Source: Alcanivorax sp. DP30
Lineage (GTDB): Bacteria; Pseudomonadota; Gammaproteobacteria; Pseudomonadales; Alcanivoracaceae
Length of the DNA stretch: 64,000 nucleotides
Assembly: GCF_009882945.1 (NCBI RefSeq)
Contig: NZ_WTUY01000003.1
Location: forward strand, 265,304-329,303
Direction of reading: 5' to 3'
Every line of letters begins with the position of its first letter. Positions within the stretch are counted from its first letter, which is position 1. A program made the position numbers and the translations under genes. The notes below the pieces were generated by a model, which made no database searches, was not told where the DNA came from, and saw nothing but the letters and a program-made list of their open reading frames with translations. Positions 1-7,589 of the stretch are shown here, in pieces.

Positions 1-93
1 CACCGCTTGCAAAGCGAATCTGACACGGACAAAGCGCGGCAAGCTTGCCAACCCCCGCTGTTTCAGCCACAACAAATCCGCTTTGCAAACGGT
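1..93. repeat. Inverted repeat, REP-like, at window edge
   Basis: Bases 1-24 and 70-93 are imperfect inverted copies sharing the core TTGCAAAGCG, separated by about 45 bases. The rest of 1-238 shows no convincing gene. This lies downstream of the leftward oxygenase gene and could be a transcript-end structure or a repeat copy. Confidence 0.4.
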
Positions 94-238
94 CACACCG
101 GCCATGTGCCAAGCTACGCGCCCACGTTCCAGCCCTCTTCTTTTTAAAGGCACCGCGCGATGGCCTACCCGATGCAGGATGAAGCACCAGTCATCCGTGC
201 GGTCTTTTGCTTGTTACTCACAATCATCACCGGCGTAT

Positions 239-1489
239 TTACACGTACCCCGGATGCTTCGCATCCGGACGAATAATTCCCTGCTCGGCTTTACCGAACA
301 TCTGGTTAAGCACGTCCAGCTGGTCACGGCGACCGCGGCGCTCCTGACGACGACGCAACACCGGGTTATAGCGCTGGGTTACATGGCCCACGAAGCGCGG
401 CACCAAAGTGGCTACCGGATACCAGGGCAACGTGGACTCCGGCAGCCCCAGCTGCGCCATCTTTTCCTTGTTGAGGAAATAGCGGCTCACGCTCAGGTGC
501 TTTTCATAGGCCAACCGGCGCTGAAGCCCCTCCAGATGATTGAAATGGCGCTCCAGCGGTTCAACGGCCAGGGCCTTGCCGAGCTCCTTGCTGGTCTCAT
601 CCGGACGGCTTTGCGTCATCAGGGTATGGTGGAGCAGAACGATCCCCTGACTTTCGGTATCCACCAGCCAGCGGTCTTCTACCCCCATCAGCCAGCTGGC
701 GTATTTCCACAGGTGCATCACCGCTTTGGATTCCCTTGGCGTCACTGGCACACCCAGCTTGCGCAGACCTCCCAGCATCACCACACAGAAGCCCAGATAG
801 GTGGCAACCATGTCCACCTGGCTCAACGGCATACCCCACTCGCCTGAATCCCAGTCTTCGCGACGGTTCAGATTCCGGCGGACCAGTGAGTGGACCATGC
901 GCACATGCAGGGTGGCGCGGAAGCCGGGGCCAAACCGTTGCAGCCCACCGATTTCGGTGCAGTCCACCCACCATTTCCCGGTCTCGGCCACGCGCTGTGA
1001 AGCCCCCTTGTTGAGTGCCCCGGTCAACACCAACGACTGGTTGAAACCGGACAACAGGTAGCCCCCCATCAACGCCAGATCGCGCAGCACATAGGGTGCG
1101 GTCATGCCGGTAGCATGGATAAAGCGTGCCCCCTCTTCGATCAGGTCGAAATCCACCCAGCTCGGACGTTTTTCCACCTTGCGAATGAAATTACGCAGCG
1201 GCTCGGGGCAATCCTTCACCGCCGCCAGACCTTCGGTAATGGCAGTCTCGAACAGGGCTCGGCCCTCACGGGCACCAAACTCCATCATCCAGTCCACCAG
1301 GGCATCCATCTCCGGATCCCCCGACCACAGGGCACCCACAACCGCATCAAATTCTTCCTGACTGGGGGCCAGATTCCTGCCCAGCAGGGCGCGGAGCAGC
1401 AACGGCGTGGGCTGCTGCGTCTTCTCGTAGGGCCTTACCCGACGGGGTATGGCCTGCATGTCAATCGGGGTCTGGGTCAGAGCGTTCAT
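239..1489 (-). CDS. DUF2236 oxygenase family protein (MpaB / rubber oxygenase Lcp-like)
   Basis: A 416-residue protein of the DUF2236 family, whose studied members include the heme-dependent latex-clearing oxygenase Lcp and fungal MpaB, both of which cleave C=C bonds of isoprenoid chains. The family-like core is visible around residues 190-210 (RFGPGFRATLHVRMVHSLVRR) followed by an MPLSQVDMVATYLGF segment, typical of the all-helical heme-binding fold. There is no export signal, unlike secreted Lcp, so it is probably cytoplasmic. The start is backed by GGAGG five bases upstream. It is divergent from a TetR gene across an intergenic region with a strong palindrome, so TetR control is likely. 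The substrate is unknown; an alkene or lipid is a guess. Confidence 0.8.
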   Translation of the reverse strand: MNALTQTPIDMQAIPRRVRPYEKTQQPTPLLLRALLGRNLAPSQEEFDAVVGALWSGDPEMDALVDWMMEFGAREGRALFETAITEGLAAVKDCPEPLRNFIRKVEKRPSWVDFDLIEEGARFIHATGMTAPYVLRDLALMGGYLLSGFNQSLVLTGALNKGASQRVAETGKWWVDCTEIGGLQRFGPGFRATLHVRMVHSLVRRNLNRREDWDSGEWGMPLSQVDMVATYLGFCVVMLGGLRKLGVPVTPRESKAVMHLWKYASWLMGVEDRWLVDTESQGIVLLHHTLMTQSRPDETSKELGKALAVEPLERHFNHLEGLQRRLAYEKHLSVSRYFLNKEKMAQLGLPESTLPWYPVATLVPRFVGHVTQRYNPVLRRRQERRGRRDQLDVLNQMFGKAEQGIIRPDAKHPGYV

Positions 1490-1527
1490 GCTCGCCTCCG
1501 CATAGTGCTTGCAATGGCATTGACCCT

Positions 1528-1560
1528 AATGCGAATATGTATTCGCATTCAATTCGCATT
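1528..1560. promoter_or_regulatory. Palindromic operator, probable TetR site
   Basis: A perfect palindrome spans 1528-1549: 10-base arms AATGCGAATA and TATTCGCATT around TG. A further half-site, AATTCGCATT, follows at 1551-1560. It sits between the divergent oxygenase gene and the TetR gene, where a TetR-family autoregulator would bind. The half-site spacing could allow a second dimer. Assignment to this regulator is inferred from position. Confidence 0.65.
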
Positions 1561-1601
1561 TGAAAAATGGACCAACCCGATCATCAGCAGGCAGCGTCGT
1601 T

Positions 1602-2219
1602 ATGCGTAAACGCCCAAAGCAGCAGCGTTCCCGGGAAATGGTCCGGACGCTCATCGATGCCACCGCCAGGGTGATACAGCGGCAAGGCCTGGATAACACC
1701 ACCACCGCACGGATCGCCGAGGCGGCCGGTGTCAGTGTGGGGTCGCTGTACCAGTACTTCGGCGACAAGGACGCGCTGATTCAGGCTCTCATGGAAAGCC
1801 TGGCGGAGGATATCGGCAGCGGACTTCGCCGCCTGCCCCTGCTGGACAACGACGACATGCGCGCCCTGATTGGCAATGCCATCCGCTTCGGTTTTGCGGT
1901 GCTGCATTCCCGTGACGGTCTCTATCTGGAGCTGGTTCGCAACTGGCACCGGTTGCCCACCAACCGGGTGGTGGACGTGCTGCAACAACACTTCATGGAA
2001 CTGGCGAGGCTCTACTTCCTGCGCCACTATCGCGATTACCCCATCGAAAATCTGGAAGTGCGGGTGTTCATTGTGACCAACAGCGTGCTCTTCACCATGG
2101 TGCGTCATATCAGCCAGAATCAGGGGCTGATCCGCGAAGAAGCACTGGCGTCAGAACTGACCAGCATGGTGGCCAACTACATGACCCTGCCCCCGCCCGC
2201 TGCAGAGGCCCATCGATGA
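1602..2219 (+). CDS. TetR family transcriptional regulator
   Basis: A 205-residue TetR regulator. The N-terminal helix-turn-helix is clear: TTTARIAEAAGVSVGSLYQYFGDKDALI at about residues 35-62 in short form (TARIAEAAGVS, then GSLYQYFGDK). The C-terminal half is an all-helical ligand domain. I chose ATG 1602; an in-frame TTG at 1560 would overlap the palindromic operator and has no ribosome site. Its stop overlaps the start of the AraC gene by four bases (ATGA), so the two are probably translated together. It likely represses itself and the divergent oxygenase gene. Confidence 0.85.
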   Translation: MRKRPKQQRSREMVRTLIDATARVIQRQGLDNTTTARIAEAAGVSVGSLYQYFGDKDALIQALMESLAEDIGSGLRRLPLLDNDDMRALIGNAIRFGFAVLHSRDGLYLELVRNWHRLPTNRVVDVLQQHFMELARLYFLRHYRDYPIENLEVRVFIVTNSVLFTMVRHISQNQGLIREEALASELTSMVANYMTLPPPAAEAHR

Positions 2220-3211
2220 CCCCTGACCTGGCTCTCGCCTACTGCCGCATGATCGCCCAGGCCCTGGGACTGGACCAGGATGGCCTGGAACAGCTTGTCT
2301 GCAATACCGGCATCAACGTGGAAACCCTCCAGCATGGCGATGGCTTTATCGACTGGGCAGGCACCTGCCAACTGATCGCCAATGCCCACGTCATCAATCC
2401 CCAACCTGACATCGCCCTGCAAGCCGGCCTGCGCGCCCTGCCCGCCATGCACGGCCCCATGGGCATGGCCGCCATGGCCAGCCCTACCCTGCGCGATGCC
2501 ATGCGGGTTTTTGCTGCTTTTACTAACACCCGCACCCGGGTATTCCACACAAAGATGCAGGAAGACGCCGACACCATTACGCTCCATCTGCAGTTCAATT
2601 ACCCCATGGATGAGTACATCCGCTTCCTGACGGAATCCGCCATGGCTTCCGCCTATGCTTGTCATGTCGTGCTGCGCGGCAAGCCCATCAACGATGGCGC
2701 GGCCTACTTCAATTACCCGGCACCGCCCTGGGCCGATGCCTACAGGAAGATTTTCCGTGGTACCGAAGTGATATTCGACGCCCCCAATGCGGGCCTCAGT
2801 CTGCCGGCGCATTATGGTGACGAACCCCTCGCCAGCCATGACCGGGAATTGCTCTGGATGGCCATTGGCCAATGCGAAGCCCGCCAGGAATCCTTACGCA
2901 AAATGGGCACCGTCAGCGATCAGGTGCTGGCGTTATTACATCAGGCTCAGGGACAGGCGGACCTCGACACCATCGCCGATCGACTCCACATGAGCCCACG
3001 CACCCTGATCCGCAAGCTAAAACGGGAAGACACCCGTTTCCAGCAACTGCGCGACCAGACCTTAAGCCGTCGTGCTACCCAGCTGCTGAGCCTGCCCCAC
3101 TACACCGTGGCCGCCGTGGCCGAAGATCTGGGCTATACGGACGTAGCCAGTTTCCGGCGCGCCTTCCAGCGCTGGTTTGGCACCAGCCCCGGAAAGTTTC
3201 GGCAGGAATAA
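2216..3211 (+). CDS. AraC family regulator with Arabinose_bd-type N-terminal domain
   Basis: A 331-residue regulator of the OruR/ArgR-like group: an N-terminal ligand-sensing domain (about 15-200) and a C-terminal double helix-turn-helix (about 235-331). Features visible in the C-terminus include DTIADRLHMSPRTLIRKLK and VAEDLGYTDVASFRRAFQRWFGTSP, the family signature. It overlaps the TetR stop by four bases. Members of this group often activate neighbouring catabolic genes; here the candidates are the oxygenase, or the desaturase genes downstream. No effector can be read from sequence. Confidence 0.85.
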   Translation: MTPDLALAYCRMIAQALGLDQDGLEQLVCNTGINVETLQHGDGFIDWAGTCQLIANAHVINPQPDIALQAGLRALPAMHGPMGMAAMASPTLRDAMRVFAAFTNTRTRVFHTKMQEDADTITLHLQFNYPMDEYIRFLTESAMASAYACHVVLRGKPINDGAAYFNYPAPPWADAYRKIFRGTEVIFDAPNAGLSLPAHYGDEPLASHDRELLWMAIGQCEARQESLRKMGTVSDQVLALLHQAQGQADLDTIADRLHMSPRTLIRKLKREDTRFQQLRDQTLSRRATQLLSLPHYTVAAVAEDLGYTDVASFRRAFQRWFGTSPGKFRQE

Positions 3212-3222
3212 AGATCAGCGGC

Positions 3223-3347
3223 GAGCTACAAGCTACAACGCGACTCAGGCCCACATTTCATCGCCGCCGCGCCCGCGATTAACGGTATGTCGCGGGCACG
3301 GCCGCTCAAAACCCGATTCTCCAACCCGCGTTGCAGCTTGTAGCTTG
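3223..3347. repeat. Inverted repeat with AGCTACAAGC arms and inner hairpin
   Basis: Arms at 3223-3242 (GAGCTACAAGCTACAACGCG) and 3327-3347 are inverted copies with one difference. Inside lies a GC hairpin at 3271-3297 (GCCCGCGA/TCGCGGGC). It follows the AraC stop and precedes the first desaturase. The arms resemble the AGCTACGAG palindromes at 44.9-45.1, 49.0-49.1 and 50.5 kb, so I place it in that family. Confidence 0.55.
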
Positions 3348-3445
3348 TCCCTGTCATTTTCTATCCCACCCTTGTCAGCATCCGCGCTTATCCAGCACCC
3401 GCTTTCAGGCAACACTGGAGAGAAGCACCACTGGAGACTGGCGCA

Positions 3446-4327
3446 ATGAGTAACCTGGATAACAACAACGACCTGGCCCAATTGAAAGTGTCACCGCCGT
3501 TGGCGTGGCCCACCATCGCCATACTGGTCGGCTCTCTGGCCACCATCGCCCTCACCTGGGCGCTGGTCCCCATGGGGATCTGGCCAGTCTGGTTGGGTAT
3601 GGTGGTCAACAGTGTTGCCGGCTACGCGCTGTTCACACCTGCGCACGAAGCGATTCACCGTGCCGCCGCACAAAAGTCTGAACACAATGACTTCATCCTG
3701 TCGGCTGCCACCTTTGTGGCAGTGCCGTTCGGCAAGGGCAAGCTGTTCCGCCTGCTGCACATGCGACATCACCGCTTTGCCAATGACCCGGAGAACGACC
3801 CGGATCACTGGATGGCCAGCAGCCTGTGGACCATGCCGCTATGGGGGCTTTGGCCGTACCTTTACCTCTACAAGTTCCTGAGCAACCCCGCGCTGCTGCC
3901 AAATGTGAAGGTGTCGGAAATTGTGCGTGAAATCGTCATCGCTGCCGCGATCTTCGGCACGCTGATCGTGCTGACGCCCTATTACATGCTGACGCTCTGG
4001 CTGATCCCCACCTACTTCGCGTTCTTCCTGATGTGCCTGGTATTCATGGTACTGCCGCATTACCCGCATACCGGCCGCCAGGATGAAGACCCGAATACCA
4101 CCGCCCTGATGCGCATGGGCCAGGAATGGTGGCTCACTCCGGTGCTGATGTTCCAGAACTACCACCTGGTCCACCATCTCTACCCCACCGCACCGTTCTA
4201 CCGTTACGGCAAGATCTGGAAAGCCCGGGAAGCCCACCATCTGGCTCACTCCGGTGACATGATCATCGGGCCGTTTGGACTGGGGCCGAAAACGTCAGAA
4301 ACCGGCACCTCCCGCCCATCACTCTGA
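3446..4327 (+). CDS. Membrane fatty acid desaturase family protein, copy 1
   Basis: A 293-residue integral-membrane non-heme di-iron protein of the FA_desaturase family. The three histidine boxes are visible: HEAIH at 67-71, HMRHH at 105-109 and HLVHH at 240-244. Four or more hydrophobic segments flank them. GGAG precedes the ATG at a normal distance. It is followed by its own terminator at 4338-4362, so it is a separate transcript from the paralogue downstream. Likely role: inserting a double bond or hydroxyl into a lipid acyl chain at the inner membrane; substrate and regiochemistry cannot be read. At 293 residues it is shorter than alkane hydroxylase AlkB. Confidence 0.85.
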   Translation: MSNLDNNNDLAQLKVSPPLAWPTIAILVGSLATIALTWALVPMGIWPVWLGMVVNSVAGYALFTPAHEAIHRAAAQKSEHNDFILSAATFVAVPFGKGKLFRLLHMRHHRFANDPENDPDHWMASSLWTMPLWGLWPYLYLYKFLSNPALLPNVKVSEIVREIVIAAAIFGTLIVLTPYYMLTLWLIPTYFAFFLMCLVFMVLPHYPHTGRQDEDPNTTALMRMGQEWWLTPVLMFQNYHLVHHLYPTAPFYRYGKIWKAREAHHLAHSGDMIIGPFGLGPKTSETGTSRPSL

Positions 4328-4337
4328 TTCCCGTTTC

Positions 4338-4362
4338 CGGGCGGCAACTCGCCGCCCGTTTT
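4338..4362 (+). terminator. Rho-independent terminator after desaturase 1
   Basis: Eight-base GC stem CGGGCGGC / GCCGCCCG with loop AACTC, followed by TTTT. It lies 10 bases after the stop codon. Confidence 0.85.
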
Positions 4363-4440
4363 CCCCCGCGCTGATCCGGCGCATCAGGTGACAGTATTTA
4401 TCCCCCGTTTGGCAATTTCCGTGCTTAACAAGCCAGGCGC

Positions 4441-4456
4441 CACAGTAAACACTGTG
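4441..4456. promoter_or_regulatory. Small palindrome upstream of desaturase 2
   Basis: CACAGT-AAAC-ACTGTG, a perfect six-base inverted repeat 27 bases before the desaturase 2 start. Position fits an operator or leader hairpin. The cognate regulator is unknown; the nearby AraC protein would usually bind direct repeats instead. Confidence 0.35.
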
Positions 4457-4483
4457 TATCTGAACCATGCAGGAAGACTGCCC

Positions 4484-5365
4484 ATGACGACAACAAACGA
4501 AACAGAAGCACTCAAGACCCTGGCCAAACTGAAGGTTTCCCCGAAGTTCGCCTGGCCCACCATTACGCTGATGGTGCTGTCCCACGCTGCCAATATCGCC
4601 AGCTGGGTAATGGTCATTGGTGGCTACTGGCCTGCCTGGGTGGGGCTGATCATCAACAGCATTTCCGGCTATGTGATGTTCACCCCGGCCCACGAAGCCA
4701 TTCACCGTGCCGCTGCCCAGAAGTCCGAACACAACGACCTGATCCTTTCCATTGCCACCTTTGTGGCGGTGCCATTTGGCAAGGGCAAACTGTTCCGCAT
4801 CATGCACATGCATCATCACCGTTTTGCCAATGATCCCGACAAAGACCCGGATCACTGGATGGCCAGTAGCCTGTGGACCATGCCGCTGTGGGGTTTCTGG
4901 CCTTTCATCTATCTGATCAACTTCATGCGCAACCCGGAAAAACTGCCCAATGTGGCTGTGTCCGAGATTCGCCGGGAACTGATTGTGGCGGTAGTGGCAC
5001 TGACCGCCCTGTTCATCTGGCAACCCTATGTCACCCTGATGCTGTGGCTGATTCCGTCCTACTTCTCGTTCTTCCTGATGTGTCTGGTATTCATGGTGCT
5101 GCCGCACTATCCGCACACCGGCCGCCAGGACGAGAACCCGAACACTACCTCTCTGATGCGCATGGGCTGGGAATGGCTGCTCACCCCGGTCCTGATGTAC
5201 CAGAACTACCACCTGGTGCATCACCTCTACCCCACCGTACCGTTCTACCGCTATGGCAAGGTGTGGAAGGCCCGCGAGGCGTATCACCGCAAGCACTCCG
5301 GCAGCATGATTATTGGCCCCTTTGATTTGGGCCCCAAAGAACAAGGTGACCAGGCCCGCGCCTGA
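4484..5365 (+). CDS. Membrane fatty acid desaturase family protein, copy 2
   Basis: A 293-residue paralogue of the preceding desaturase with the same three histidine boxes (HEAIH at 70-74, HMHHHRF, and HLVHHLYP). Large blocks are identical to copy 1 (HRAAAQKSEHND, VAVPFGKGKLFR, FMVLPHYPHTGRQDE). ATG 4484 with AGGA upstream was preferred over a longer reading from 4388. It is followed 13 bases later by an SDR gene, so the two probably form an operon, unlike copy 1, which ends in a terminator. A tandem duplication with divergence in regulation is the simplest history. Confidence 0.85.
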   Translation: MTTTNETEALKTLAKLKVSPKFAWPTITLMVLSHAANIASWVMVIGGYWPAWVGLIINSISGYVMFTPAHEAIHRAAAQKSEHNDLILSIATFVAVPFGKGKLFRIMHMHHHRFANDPDKDPDHWMASSLWTMPLWGFWPFIYLINFMRNPEKLPNVAVSEIRRELIVAVVALTALFIWQPYVTLMLWLIPSYFSFFLMCLVFMVLPHYPHTGRQDENPNTTSLMRMGWEWLLTPVLMYQNYHLVHHLYPTVPFYRYGKVWKAREAYHRKHSGSMIIGPFDLGPKEQGDQARA

Positions 5366-5378
5366 CAGGAGAACAACA

Positions 5379-6179
5379 ATGACAAGAACCGTACTGATCA
5401 CCGGCGGCGCCGGCGGTATCGGCCGTGAATTCTGCAAGCTGTTCAACAACGATGGTTATCGCATCGTGGTCTTCAGCTTGCTGCAGGACGAACTGGACGA
5501 TCTGGGCAAAGCCCTGAAAACCCAGCGCGCAAACGTGGAATACCACGGCGTGCAGATGGACCTGTCTGAGCCCGATGCGGCAGAACGTATGGTGGAGTGG
5601 CTGGACAAGGAAGGCATCGAGCTGGATGTACTGCTCAACAATGTGGGCTTCGGCATGATGGGCGAGCATGTGGAACAGGACAGCAAAAAGCTGGAGCGCA
5701 TGCTTACCCTGAACAACATCCTGCTGACCAAACTGTGCATGCTGGTCGGCAACCGCATGAAAACCCGCGGCGCCGGCCAGATCATGAACATTGGCTCGCT
5801 GGCCGGATTCTGCCCCATGCCGTTCTTTGCCGCTTACAGCGCCAGCAAGGCTTTCGTGATCAACTTCAGTGCGTCCCTGCATGAAGAGTTGAAGCCCTAT
5901 GGCGTGCAGGTGACCTGCTTCTGCCCCAGCACCACCAGGACCGCTTTCCTGGACACGGCACAGGGCCAACATGCGTCGTCCAGCGGCATCACCAAGTTCG
6001 TTTCTGCCCAGATCGATACCCCGGAAGACGTAGCTATCGCCGGCTACAAGGCGCTCAATCAAAAGAAGGTTTTCGCTCTCCCCAACCTGTCCGTCACCCT
6101 GCAAAGCATCTGGATCCGCACCATGCCACTGCGCACCATGGCGGCGCTTGTGCACAAGAAGGCATTAAAAGAGCAGTGA
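5379..6179 (+). CDS. SDR family oxidoreductase
   Basis: A 266-residue classical short-chain dehydrogenase/reductase. Visible motifs: TGGAGGIG cofactor loop at 8-15, LNNVG, the catalytic Ser in NIGSLAGF and YSASK. AGGAG lies eight bases before ATG 5379. It follows desaturase 2 by 13 bases. The C-terminus is extended and somewhat hydrophobic, as in DltE/acyl-lipid type SDRs, which suggests a membrane-associated lipid substrate. Exact substrate unknown. Its stop is immediately followed by the AT-rich terminator element. Confidence 0.85.
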   Translation: MTRTVLITGGAGGIGREFCKLFNNDGYRIVVFSLLQDELDDLGKALKTQRANVEYHGVQMDLSEPDAAERMVEWLDKEGIELDVLLNNVGFGMMGEHVEQDSKKLERMLTLNNILLTKLCMLVGNRMKTRGAGQIMNIGSLAGFCPMPFFAAYSASKAFVINFSASLHEELKPYGVQVTCFCPSTTRTAFLDTAQGQHASSSGITKFVSAQIDTPEDVAIAGYKALNQKKVFALPNLSVTLQSIWIRTMPLRTMAALVHKKALKEQ

Positions 6180-6186
6180 ATAGTTA

Positions 6187-6260
6187 ATAGCTGCGCGAGC
6201 GAAGCGTGGCGAACACGGAAAAGAAAGAGGCCGCGCCAGGCATCGGGAGCGGCCTCTTTT
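6187..6260. repeat. Left copy of AT-rich convergent-terminator element
   Basis: Bases 6187-6235 match the reverse complement of 7518-7566 at 48 of 49 positions. The copy contains the hairpin AAAGAGGCCGC (6224-6234) / GCGGCCTCTTT (6249-6259), which should terminate the SDR transcript. It begins eight bases after the SDR stop. The same architecture recurs at 16.4 and 40.0 kb. Confidence 0.8.
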
Positions 6261-6283
6261 GGTCAGGGAAAGCCTGTCTGGAG

Positions 6284-6434
6284 CTGTAGGAGCTCCTCTT
6301 GAGGTGCGAACAAATCAGTTTCGAGAACCCAACATTCCAAGACTCGAGGGTTTGCTTTTTGATGTTCGTCTTTCGTAAATCGAAACTCGCTTCTCGCAAC
6401 CGCTCGATTCGCACCTCAAGAGATTCTCCTACAG
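6284..6434. repeat. REP-type inverted repeat pair
   Basis: Outer arms 6284-6309 and 6409-6434 are inverted copies (23 of 26 match), beginning CTGTAGGAG and ending in GAGGTGCGA. Inner sequence carries TTTCGAGA and TCGAAACTCGCTTCTCG motifs also found at 7.3-7.5 and 42.9-43.0 kb. The outer CTGTAGGAG resembles Pseudomonas REP sequences. No RAYT transposase is in the window. Confidence 0.7.
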
Positions 6435-6541
6435 CCAGGCCAAATATCCCCCAAGTTATCATCGCTAGCGGAGACATCTGATCGTTATGGAAACTTGTTC
6501 AGGTAAGCTAAGCTAAACACCGCGAACAACAGGGAAGAACC

Positions 6542-7309
6542 ATGACAATCAGGTATGAAACCCAGAGAGCGTCTGATCCAGATCACGCGTCACTTGCCGT
6601 ATTGATTGATGCTGATAATGCTTCAGCAAAGATCATCGACGGCCTGTTTGAGGAAATTGCCAAATACGGCACGGCAAGTGTGAAGCGCATTTACGGTGAC
6701 TGGACCGCACCCAACCTTGGAGGCTGGAAAGAAGTACTGCTCAAACATTCCGTACAGCCCGTTCAACAATTCGCCTACACCAAGGGGAAAAATGCCACCG
6801 ATAGCAGCATGATCATTGATGCCATGGATCTTCTCTATACCAAGCAGCTTGATGGCTTCTGCATCGTCTCCAGCGACAGTGATTTCACCCGGCTGGCAGC
6901 ACGACTCAGAGAAGAAGGGTTAATGGTTTATGGGTTCGGAGAAGAAAAGACACCTGAACCCTTTGTGGCAGCCTGCGACAAGTTCATCCGCACAGAGGTA
7001 CTTCGCTCTGATCACAGCCCGGAACAGGATGAAAGCAAAGAAGCACCGGCAGAGGCCACTCCCAAGCCAGTCAGGAAAGACCCGCCACCATTGCAGTTGA
7101 TCGCCAATGTCATCGACTCCATTGGCGACGAAGACGACTGGGCCAATCTTGGTACCGTGGGACAGCTAATGAGCAAACGCCAACCGGACTTCGACACACG
7201 CCTCTATGGCCACAAAAAACTCAGCGACCTGCTACGCGCCTATCCAAAATGGTTCGAAGTCAAAAACGGACCCGGCAAAGGAATTCTCGTCAAAGCCCTT
7301 CGCAAGTAA
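6542..7309 (+). CDS. NYN (PIN-like) domain protein with C-terminal LOTUS/OST-HTH domain
   Basis: A 255-residue protein. Residues 18-155 form a NYN/limkain-b1-type PIN nuclease domain with the acidic residues in place: D23 and D25 (IDADN), D87, D93 and D112/D114 (SSDSDF). Residues 183-254 match an OST-HTH/LOTUS fold (LIANVIDSIGDEDDWANLG ... KGILVKAL), which binds RNA in other proteins. A charged linker joins them. Predicted activity: metal-dependent RNA cleavage or binding; target unknown. It stands alone between two REP repeats inside a pair of 49-bp inverted repeats, which suggests insertion between the convergent SDR and dctM genes. Confidence 0.85.
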   Translation: MTIRYETQRASDPDHASLAVLIDADNASAKIIDGLFEEIAKYGTASVKRIYGDWTAPNLGGWKEVLLKHSVQPVQQFAYTKGKNATDSSMIIDAMDLLYTKQLDGFCIVSSDSDFTRLAARLREEGLMVYGFGEEKTPEPFVAACDKFIRTEVLRSDHSPEQDESKEAPAEATPKPVRKDPPPLQLIANVIDSIGDEDDWANLGTVGQLMSKRQPDFDTRLYGHKKLSDLLRAYPKWFEVKNGPGKGILVKALRK

Positions 7310-7324
7310 ACCCACGAAATCGTT

Positions 7325-7479
7325 CTGCAGGAGCACCACTTGAGGTGCGAATCGAGCGGTAGCGAGTTGCGAAAGGCAAGATCAAAAATCACACCTGCGA
7401 GAACCGGGGTTTTGGTTTTCGAAACTCGCTTCTCGTAACTCGAAACTTTTTATTCTCGGCTCTAGCGCCGCTCCTACAG
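7325..7479. repeat. REP-type inverted repeat pair, second copy
   Basis: Left end CTGCAGGAGCACCACTTGAG at 7325-7344 and right end GCCGCTCCTACAG at 7467-7479 in inverted orientation. Between them are GCGAGTTGCGAAAGGCAA and TTCGAAACTCGCTTCTCG, shared with the copies at 6.3-6.4 and 42.9-43.0 kb. It begins 15 bases after the NYN stop. Confidence 0.65.
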
Positions 7480-7490
7480 TTCGTCCAAAC

Positions 7491-7585
7491 GAAAGAGGCC
7501 GCACCCAGTTCCTGGTCGCGGCCTCTTTCTTCTCCGTGTTCGCCACGCTTCGCTCGCGCAGCTATTCATTATTAACTATTAATTG
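7491..7585. repeat. Right copy of AT-rich convergent-terminator element
   Basis: Hairpin GAAAGAGGCCGC (7491-7502) / GCGGCCTCTTTC (7518-7529), then the 49-base inverted duplicate of the left copy (7518-7566), then an AT-rich tail ending four bases before the dctM stop. It should terminate the leftward TRAP operon and any rightward transcript from the NYN gene. Confidence 0.8.
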
Positions 7586-7589
7586 CCTT

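Noticed and set aside
4319-5449. 376-residue leftward frame opposite desaturase 2
   Set aside because: The coding sense is fixed by the three histidine boxes on the plus strand.
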